Source: DATLFQ01 sp035540915 (GTDB lineage: Bacteria; Actinomycetota; Acidimicrobiia; Acidimicrobiales; GCA-2861595). Taken from it: a stretch of 12,025 nucleotides of DNA. Numbering within the stretch: position 1 is the first letter of the stretch; every line of letters starts with the position of its first letter. Positions 7,434-12,025 of this stretch are shown one piece after another. The DNA lies in contig DATLFQ010000141.1 in the NCBI GenBank assembly GCA_035540915.1, positions 1-12,025 on the forward strand, written 5' to 3'. A model generated the notes under the pieces. It did not search any database. It saw nothing but the letters and a program-made list of their open reading frames with translations, and was not told the origin of the DNA. Both the position numbers and the translations under genes were made by a program.

Positions 7434-7509
7434 GGTCCGGCTGCCGGTTCCGCGTGCGCGGCATCCGGGACGGGGGCCGTGTCGCACATGGTCGGGCGGA
7501 GCCGGCCCG

Positions 7510-8274
7510 GTGAGCGCCGCCCTCGGCGCCGCCTGGGGCGCAGTGGTGCTGGCCGGCCTGGCCCGGTGGCGGCCCCCGCCCCGCCGGCTGCGCCCGCCGC
7601 CGGTGCGCCGGGCGGTGGGCCGGCCCTCGTGCGCGGACGCGATGGCCGGGGCGGTGGGCCGAATGGTGCTCCGCAAGGCCGGGCCGGAGCGGGCCCGGCG
7701 AGCGGGCCGGATCGTGCTCGGCACGGCGGCCGCACTGGCGCTCGCACCGCCCCTCGCACCGGTGCCGCTCCTGGCCGGCTGGGGGCTGCCCCGCCTGGCG
7801 ACGCGCCGGGACCGCCGGGCCCGGGAGCGCCAGCTGGAGGCCAGCCTGCCCGAGGCGGTCGACCTGCTGGCCCTGGCCGTCGGTGCCGGTTGCAACGTGT
7901 CCCTGGCCGTCGAGGCGGCCGGGCGGCGAGGGACGGGTGCGGCGGCCGCCGAGCTGGCCCGGGTGGCCGCCGAGGTGCGCGACGGTCGGCGACTGGCAGA
8001 CGCCCTGGACGCCATGCCGGCCCGGGCCGGTGAAGCGGCCCGCCCGCTGGCCGCGGCACTTTCGGCCTGCGAGCGCTACGGCGCGCCGCTGGTCCCGACC
8101 CTCGAACGGCTCGGCGACGCGGTCCGCCGGCAGCGCCAGCGGCGGGCCGAGGAGGCCGCTCGCCGGGTCCCGGTGCTGCTCGTCTTCCCGCTGGTGCTGT
8201 GCATCCTCCCCGCCTTCGCGCTGCTGACCGTGGCGCCCCTCGTCGCCGGCGCCCTCGGGCAGCTGCGCCTCTGA
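7510..8274 (+). CDS. tadC: TadC-like inner-membrane platform protein (T2SSF domain)
   Basis: This is the partner platform protein of TadB. The 254-residue protein starts with a membrane helix (about 2-18) and a Pro/Arg-rich loop, then a hydrophobic stretch (about 68-95). The T2SSF domain lies at about 110-220: SLPEAVDLLALAVGAGCNV, then LSACERYGAPLVPTLERLGD. The C-terminal helix VLLVFPLVLCILPAFALLTV is the usual TadC end. I chose GTG 7510, preceded by GGAG at 7498-7501. The only in-frame alternative, ATG 7393, would add 39 residues of Arg/Pro/Gly-rich sequence read through the end of tadB. A small hairpin and then the pilin gene follow. Confidence 0.88.
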   Translation: MSAALGAAWGAVVLAGLARWRPPPRRLRPPPVRRAVGRPSCADAMAGAVGRMVLRKAGPERARRAGRIVLGTAAALALAPPLAPVPLLAGWGLPRLATRRDRRARERQLEASLPEAVDLLALAVGAGCNVSLAVEAAGRRGTGAAAAELARVAAEVRDGRRLADALDAMPARAGEAARPLAAALSACERYGAPLVPTLERLGDAVRRQRQRRAEEAARRVPVLLVFPLVLCILPAFALLTVAPLVAGALGQLRL

Positions 8275-8277
8275 ACC

Positions 8278-8295
8278 CCTGCGGCACCACGCAGG
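8278..8295 (+). promoter_or_regulatory. Intercistronic hairpin between tadC and the pilin gene
   Basis: CCTGCG (8278-8283) pairs perfectly with CGCAGG (8290-8295) across a 6-base loop, beginning three bases after the tadC stop. No T-run follows, so it is unlikely to be a full terminator. A hairpin here could partly attenuate readthrough or protect a processed, more abundant pilin mRNA; that role is inference. Confidence 0.35.
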
Positions 8296-8334
8296 ACCCC
8301 GACAGCCAACACCGACCAGCCAAGGAGCGCCCCC

Positions 8335-8607
8335 GTGCCCGTCTTCGTCACCTGCCTGTCCACCATCGCCCTGTGGGGCTACGTCGCCGCCCGCTCGGCG
8401 GCCTCCACCGTCGCCGAGCGGGCCGAGCGAGCTGTCTCCGCCCGGGCGCGCACCGACCAGCGGGGCCAGGCCACTGCCGAGTACGCCCTCGTCCTGCTGG
8501 GGTGCGCCGCCGTTGCGCTCCTCGTCGGTGCCTGGGCCACCAAGACCGGCAAGGTCGGCCAGCTGCTCGACAAGGTCATGGACTCCGTCCTCGGCAAGGC
8601 CAAGTGA
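8335..8607 (+). CDS. flp: Flp-type Tad pilin precursor with long leader
   Basis: This is the probable major pilin subunit. The 90-residue precursor contains the Flp processing signature DQRG|QATAEYALVLLG: cleavage after G44, mature protein starting Q45, Glu at +5 and Tyr at +6. A hydrophobic assembly helix follows (about 51-68), then a short Lys-rich tail (TKTGKVGQLLDKVMDSVLGK). The mature pilin would be about 46 residues. The leader is long (44 residues) and carries its own hydrophobic segment (FVTCLSTIALWGYVAA, about 4-19), so the precursor may span the membrane twice before cleavage. The GTG start has the best Shine-Dalgarno in the window, AAGGAG at 8322-8327, 7 bases upstream, consistent with high expression. 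It sits between tadC and tadE as in other Tad loci. Confidence 0.88.
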   Translation: MPVFVTCLSTIALWGYVAARSAASTVAERAERAVSARARTDQRGQATAEYALVLLGCAAVALLVGAWATKTGKVGQLLDKVMDSVLGKAK

Positions 8608-8623
8608 CCCGGCCGGCCCGGAG

Positions 8624-9001
8624 GTGACCAGGGAGCGGAGCGGGGGCCAGGCGTCCGTCGAGCTGGCCCTCGCCCTCCCCCTCGTGGCCATGCTCCTCCT
8701 GCTGGTCGCCCAGGCCGGGCTGGTGGTCCGGGACCAGGTGCTGGTCGTCCACGCCGCCAGGGAGGCGGCCCGGCGGGCCGCGGTGGACCCGGCCGAGGCC
8801 AGCTGGCGCCAGGCGGCCACCCGGGCGGCGCCCCTCGATCCCGAGCGGCTGGCCGTGGCGGTGGCCCGGGGAGCAGGGCGGGGGGACGAGGTCACTGTGC
8901 GGCTTTCGTATCGCTCCCCGACGATTGCGCCTATCATCGGCCCGCTTCTCCCGGATATCCTCCTCCGGGGAAAGGCCTCGATGCGACGGGAGTACGAGTA
9001 G
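8624..9001 (+). CDS. tadE: TadE-like pseudopilin
   Basis: TadE-family proteins are minor pilins processed by the same peptidase as Flp. The 125-residue protein opens with a short charged leader and the motif SGG|QASVELALALPLVAMLLL (cleavage after G8, Glu13 at +5). The hydrophobic helix runs to about residue 33. A mixed C-terminal domain follows (REAARRAAVDPAEA and VTVRLSYRSPTIAPIIGPLL), ending ASMRREYE. Length and layout are normal for TadE. GTG 8624 is the only reasonable start; a GGAGG sequence overlaps it rather than preceding it, so translation may rely on coupling with the pilin gene, whose stop is 16 bases upstream. It is the last Tad gene here; no TadF or TadG follows. Confidence 0.88.
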   Translation: MTRERSGGQASVELALALPLVAMLLLLVAQAGLVVRDQVLVVHAAREAARRAAVDPAEASWRQAATRAAPLDPERLAVAVARGAGRGDEVTVRLSYRSPTIAPIIGPLLPDILLRGKASMRREYE

Positions 9002-9156
9002 CCAGACAGGAAAGCTGAGCGCAGCGGTTCCGGGCGGGCGTAATGTTTGCCGCGCCTGCGTCATCGCTGGTCGGATGTTGCGTTCTCGCAGTGAAGTCGA
9101 CCACGGGCGGGGCGGACCCCCGGACCGTGACATCGAAGGAAAGGGACGATCAGGCC
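9002..9156 (+). promoter_or_regulatory. Leader/intergenic region of the LPRTG protein gene
   Basis: This 155-base gap contains TAATGT at 9041-9046, a possible -10 box without a good -35 partner. AAGGAAAGGG at 9136-9145 is a Shine-Dalgarno about 11 bases before ATG 9157. A frame starting at ATG 9043 is open, but its residues before 9157 do not resemble a signal peptide. No terminator is seen after tadE, so readthrough from the tad operon is possible. I recognise no riboswitch. Confidence 0.3.
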
Positions 9157-10368
9157 ATGGCCAGGATGCACCGGCTCGCTGCAGCAGCAGGCGCCTTCAC
9201 ACTTGCGAGCGCGTTCGTCACCGGCCCCGCGGCCGCTGACACTCCCGAGAGCTTCGTCGGCAGCGCCGCTGGCCGGGCTCTCGACCTCAAGGTTCTTGGC
9301 CAGGCCACCACGCTCGGCGTGACGACGGCCAAGGTCACCTCCGGGCGGACTGCGGTATCCGAGGGCGTCGGCCAGACCCTGCTGGGCGGTTCCACGCAGC
9401 GGGCCGAGGTCAACGGCGACGGCACCGACACCAAGCCCGAGGCCTGCACGCTGGCCCTCCCGGTGATCGACGTGCTGAACATCGGCTTGGCCTGCGGGTC
9501 GGCCACCGCCGCCGTCACCGGCGGCAACCCGTCGGCCAGCTCGGTCGGCAAGGTCGCCGGGGTGGACCTGAGCCTCGACAGCCTGCTCGGCAGCCTCGGC
9601 CTCGACGGCCTCCTCACCGGCACGGTGGACACGGTCGAGCAGACCCTGTGCGGCGATGCCGGCGTGGTCACGGGCCTGCCCGTGAACGGGCTGCTCTGCC
9701 CGGTGGTCAACACCGTCACCGGCACGGTGACCGACCTGGCCAACACCAAGACGCTCGACGTGGTGCTCGGCCAGTCGACCACCAACATCACCACCGACGC
9801 CGGCAAGGTCGTGGCCAGGGCCACCGCCAACGGCGGCGAGATCCGCATCCTGCCCCTGCGGGTCGACGCCCTGGGCGTCGACCTCGGGCCGCTGGCCACC
9901 ATCACCATCGGGTCGGCCACCGCCACCGCCGAGTACGACCGCTCGAGCGGGCGGGCCACCCCGACCGCCGACCCCTCGCTGGTGACCATCAAGCTGGGCG
10001 CCACCGCCCTCCTCCCGGCCACCACCATCAACCTGCCGGTGGGCGTGAGCGAGACCATTTTGGCCGGCACGCCGCTGGAGAGCGACATCGTCGTGGCCGC
10101 CGGCAGGACGACGACCAACCCCGACGGCACGGTCAGCGCGGTCGCCGACGGCGTACGGCTCCACCTGCTCAAGGGCGTCAGCGGCGGCATCGAGCTCTCG
10201 CTGGCCCACGCCGAGGCTGGTGCGGGCGGCAGCGTCGCCCAGGTCTCCCCGATCGTCACCAACGTCGAGCTGCCCCGCACCGGCGGCACGCCATGGATGC
10301 CGATGCTCGGGGTGGGCGTCCTCGGCCTGGCGGTGCTGGTGCGCCGCACCCTGCTCCAGGCCCGCTGA
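9157..10368 (+). CDS. Secreted, LPRTG sortase-anchored surface protein
   Basis: The 403-residue protein begins with a Sec signal peptide (RMHRLAAAAGAFTLASAFVT, likely cut after AAA at residue 27). A long, Thr/Val/Gly-rich and probably beta-structured ectodomain follows. It ends with a classical cell-wall sorting signal: LPRTG at 372-376, a hydrophobic helix (MLGVGVLGLAVLV) and an RR-containing tail. Four cysteines (EACTLAL, GLACGS, TLCGD, LLCPV) lie within about 90 residues and could form two disulfides outside the cell. The ectodomain (for example LDLKVLGQATTLGVTTAKVT) recalls repetitive actinobacterial surface proteins, but I cannot name a domain. I chose ATG 9157 because it gives a clean signal peptide and a Shine-Dalgarno. 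A strong terminator and a sortase gene follow, so it is the obvious substrate of that sortase. Confidence 0.88.
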   Translation: MARMHRLAAAAGAFTLASAFVTGPAAADTPESFVGSAAGRALDLKVLGQATTLGVTTAKVTSGRTAVSEGVGQTLLGGSTQRAEVNGDGTDTKPEACTLALPVIDVLNIGLACGSATAAVTGGNPSASSVGKVAGVDLSLDSLLGSLGLDGLLTGTVDTVEQTLCGDAGVVTGLPVNGLLCPVVNTVTGTVTDLANTKTLDVVLGQSTTNITTDAGKVVARATANGGEIRILPLRVDALGVDLGPLATITIGSATATAEYDRSSGRATPTADPSLVTIKLGATALLPATTINLPVGVSETILAGTPLESDIVVAAGRTTTNPDGTVSAVADGVRLHLLKGVSGGIELSLAHAEAGAGGSVAQVSPIVTNVELPRTGGTPWMPMLGVGVLGLAVLVRRTLLQAR

Positions 10369-10389
10369 CCGCCGAGAGCGGCAGTTTTC

Positions 10390-10428
10390 CGGCAGCCCCG
10401 GGCACGAAAGGCCCGGGGCTGTCGTTTA
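10390..10428 (+). terminator. Rho-independent-type terminator after the LPRTG protein gene
   Basis: CAGCCCCGGGC (10393-10403) pairs perfectly with GCCCGGGGCTG (10411-10421) around a 7-base loop. Additional pairs can form at 10390-10392 with 10422-10424. The sequence GTCGTTT follows. The stem is strong; the T-tract is short, as is common in high-GC bacteria. It separates the LPRTG gene from the sortase transcript. Confidence 0.75.
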
Positions 10429-10439
10429 CCCTTGGACAA

Positions 10440-10460
10440 ACGGTTCGCCCGAGAACCCGT
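10440..10460 (+). promoter_or_regulatory. Small inverted repeat in the sortase upstream region
   Basis: GGTTC (10442-10446) and GAACC (10453-10457) are inverted around 6 bases. They extend by AC/GT outside a single bulged C. TTGGAC at 10432-10437 could be a -35 box, but no TANNNT box lies at the proper distance. The repeat may be an operator or an mRNA hairpin ahead of the Shine-Dalgarno AGGAG (10475-10479). Confidence 0.25.
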
Positions 10461-10488
10461 TCGACGTGCCCCCTAGGAGAGCGCGACC

Positions 10489-11112
10489 GTGGACGCCGCC
10501 ATCAACTTCCTTCGTCGCCGCCGCTGGGCCCGCTTCGGCCTCTCTGCGCTCTCGGTCGGCCTGCTGCTCACGGCCGCAGGGTTCCTCGGCTACCCCTTCT
10601 ACACGAACCTCTACCAGAGCCGGGTGCAGAGCCGGCTCGACAAGCAGATTGCCAGCGCCGAGCTCGCCGAGCGTTACCGCCAGGCATCGCTCGAGGAGGG
10701 CGACGCCCTGACCCGCATCAAGATTCCCCGCCTCGACGTCGACGTGGTGGTGGTGTCGGGGACGACGGCGAGCGCGCTGCGTGCCGGCGCCGGGCACTAC
10801 CGCGACACGCCACTGCCCTGCGACATCGGCAACGTGTCCATCGCCGGGCACCGCACCACCTACGGCAAGCCCTTCGCCAACGTCGACCGGCTGAAGCCCG
10901 GCGACCCCATCATCCTGGAGACCCCGATCGGGCGCTGCACCTACGAGGTCAGCCGGGATCCCTACATCGTGAAACCTGACGACTTCTCGGTGGTGGCCAA
11001 CACGCCCACGGCCAGCACCTTGACCCTCACGACGTGCCACCCCAAGGGGTCGGCCAAGCAGCGGCTCATCATCAGGGCGACCATGGTCGAAGGTGGAGAG
11101 GTGAAGGCATGA
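10489..11112 (+). CDS. Class D/E-like sortase (membrane transpeptidase)
   Basis: Sortases cut LPxTG-like motifs and join surface proteins to peptidoglycan or pilin subunits. The 207-residue protein has an Arg-rich N-terminus (FLRRRRWARFG), one membrane anchor (about 17-36) and a linker helix. The catalytic beta-barrel starts near residue 74 (ALTRIKIPRLDVDV). Catalytic residues are H121 in SIAGHRTTYGKPF, C183 in TLTTCHP and R192 in KQRLII. The HRTTYG form and overall size fit actinobacterial class D/E sortases. Two extra cysteines (C111 in LPCDIGN, C150 in GRCTYEV) lie in the exposed domain. GTG 10489 follows AGGAG with 9-base spacing. The stop overlaps the next gene as ATGA. The LPRTG protein upstream and perhaps the FN3 protein downstream are likely clients. 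Confidence 0.95.
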   Translation: MDAAINFLRRRRWARFGLSALSVGLLLTAAGFLGYPFYTNLYQSRVQSRLDKQIASAELAERYRQASLEEGDALTRIKIPRLDVDVVVVSGTTASALRAGAGHYRDTPLPCDIGNVSIAGHRTTYGKPFANVDRLKPGDPIILETPIGRCTYEVSRDPYIVKPDDFSVVANTPTASTLTLTTCHPKGSAKQRLIIRATMVEGGEVKA

Positions 11113-12025
11113 CGACTCGCAGGTACGCACGGCCGTTCGCAGCGGCGGCGCTGGCAACCGTGGCCGCCGTAGGCGGCGGGCTGGCGACGGCCGGGCCGGC
11201 CCTGGCCGCACCGCCGGTGATCACGTTCATCTCGCCCACAAACGGCAGCCGGGTCACGACCTCGGCCACCAAGGTCGACGCCAAGGTGACCATGCCCGAC
11301 GGTCGCCTCAAGTCCATCTCCCTGGCCGTGACGCCCCTGAGCGGCGGCGGTGCGCCGGTCAGTGCCGGCCCGGTGGCCGGGGCCGACGCGCCGTCCCGGG
11401 ACGTCAGCTTCGGCATCACCCTGCCGTTCAACGGCCGCTACAAGGCCGAGATCACCGCTACCGGCAACGACAGCCTGCTGGGCATCGGCCAGGACACCAC
11501 CCGCAAAGCGGCCATCGAGTTCTCGATGGTGGCGCCGCCGGCCGCCCCCCGCAACGTGCGCACCTCCGCCGACGCCGCCACCCGCGCGGTGACCGTGTCG
11601 TGGGCCCGCAACTCCGAGCCGGACCTGCTCTTCTACCTGGTGCAGCGCTCGCTCGGCGGCGGCGAGTACGTCCTGGCGGCCAAGACCACCGAGCTGACGA
11701 TCGTCGACACCGCGACGGCCCAGGCCGGCGGCGAGTACAGCTACCAGGTGGTGGCCGTCCGGGCCGGCGCCTCCTCGGACGAGGGCGTCAACTCCAACCC
11801 GTCGTCGGTCAGCACCGCGTCGGTGGCGGCCCCACCGGCCCCGCCCACCACGGCGCCGCCCGAGACCACGCCCGGGGAGCCCGGCACCACGGTGCCCGGT
11901 GGGACGGTCACCACGGCGCCGGCCGGGGCGAGCCCGGGATCGACGGCGCCCGCCTCACCGCCGGCGTCGACGGCCACCACCATCCCCGCCGGCAACCCCG
12001 GGGCCCTCACCCGGTCGGGCACCGT
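11109..12025 (+). CDS. Secreted Ig-like/fibronectin type III protein with Pro/Thr-rich stalk (3' end outside window)
   Basis: About 305 residues are visible and the frame is still open at the window end. A signal peptide (RRYARPFAAAALATVAAVGG, cut near ALA|APP at residue 34) leads into an Ig-like beta domain (about 36-135: ITFISPTNGSRVTTSATKVD, then FNGRYKAEITATGND). A fibronectin type III domain follows (about 138-230: PAAPRNVRTSAD, AVTVSWARNSEPDLLFYLVQ, YSYQVVAVRAG). From about residue 238 the sequence is a low-complexity Pro/Thr/Ala/Gly stalk (PPTTAPPETTPGEPGTTVPG), typical of a wall-spanning spacer. The ATG overlaps the sortase stop (ATGA) and GGAGAGG at 11094-11100 serves as Shine-Dalgarno, so it is co-expressed with the sortase. 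No sorting signal is visible yet; one could lie beyond the edge. Confidence 0.88.
   Translation, partial: MTTRRYARPFAAAALATVAAVGGGLATAGPALAAPPVITFISPTNGSRVTTSATKVDAKVTMPDGRLKSISLAVTPLSGGGAPVSAGPVAGADAPSRDVSFGITLPFNGRYKAEITATGNDSLLGIGQDTTRKAAIEFSMVAPPAAPRNVRTSADAATRAVTVSWARNSEPDLLFYLVQRSLGGGEYVLAAKTTELTIVDTATAQAGGEYSYQVVAVRAGASSDEGVNSNPSSVSTASVAAPPAPPTTAPPETTPGEPGTTVPGGTVTTAPAGASPGSTAPASPPASTATTIPAGNPGALTRSGT

Noticed and set aside
7393..7509. N-terminal extension of tadC to ATG 7393
   Set aside because: Adds 39 Arg/Pro/Gly-rich residues overlapping tadB; GTG 7510 has a Shine-Dalgarno and gives the expected hydrophobic N-terminus.
6278..8323. 681-codon minus-strand open frame opposite tadA, tadB and tadC
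   Set aside because: Composition is Arg/Pro/Ala repeats from the mirrored codons of GC-rich genes; the plus strand holds clear Tad proteins.
9002..9156. Riboswitch in the leader of the LPRTG protein gene
   Set aside because: No conserved core of c-di-GMP, c-di-AMP or other riboswitch classes could be recognised and no long stable stem was found.
9150..10439. 429-codon minus-strand open frame opposite the LPRTG gene
   Set aside because: The plus strand has a signal peptide, sorting signal and terminator in the right places; the minus frame has none and would start inside the terminator region.

Overview
The window is very GC-rich, tightly packed DNA with GTG starts, 4-base ATGA/GTGA gene overlaps, TANNNT-type -10 boxes, an actinobacterial-style GlnE and a Tad pilus locus of the kind found in single-membrane bacteria. 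This points to a high-GC Actinomycetota, possibly an Acidimicrobiia-like lineage; the class is inference. The left edge is an 87-base near-perfect inverted repeat inside glnE and looks like the fold-back end of a contig.

Region 1 (1-4002) is housekeeping. A 5' fragment of glnE (minus strand) diverges from nadE, the glutamine-dependent NAD+ synthase. nadE overlaps a helical protein of unknown function, followed closely by a sigma-70 family factor without region 1.1.

Region 2 (4003-4672) holds small genes. A selenocysteine tRNA (selC, anticodon TCA, encoded CCA) lies on the minus strand, so the organism probably makes selenoproteins. Diverging from it is a 24-codon membrane microprotein that looks leaderless. 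Converging on that is a 69-residue single-pass membrane protein on the minus strand. A well-formed promoter with an imperfect direct repeat against its -35 box then opens the next operon.

Region 3 (4673-9001) is a compact Tad (tight adherence) locus: tadZ/cpaE-like ATPase, tadA motor, tadB and tadC platform proteins, a Flp-type pilin with a long leader, and one TadE-like pseudopilin. No prepilin peptidase (TadV), TadF/TadG or secretin is present. Missing secretin fits a single-membrane cell; the peptidase must be encoded elsewhere.

Region 4 (9002-12025) is a surface-anchoring module. It comprises a secreted protein ending in LPRTG plus a membrane anchor, a strong terminator, a class D/E-like sortase, and an overlapping gene for a secreted Ig-like/FN3 protein with a Pro/Thr-rich stalk, cut by the window end. 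The likely logic is that the sortase attaches the LPRTG protein, and perhaps the FN3 protein, to the cell wall beside a pilus machine. A functional link between pilus and sorted proteins is inference from adjacency.
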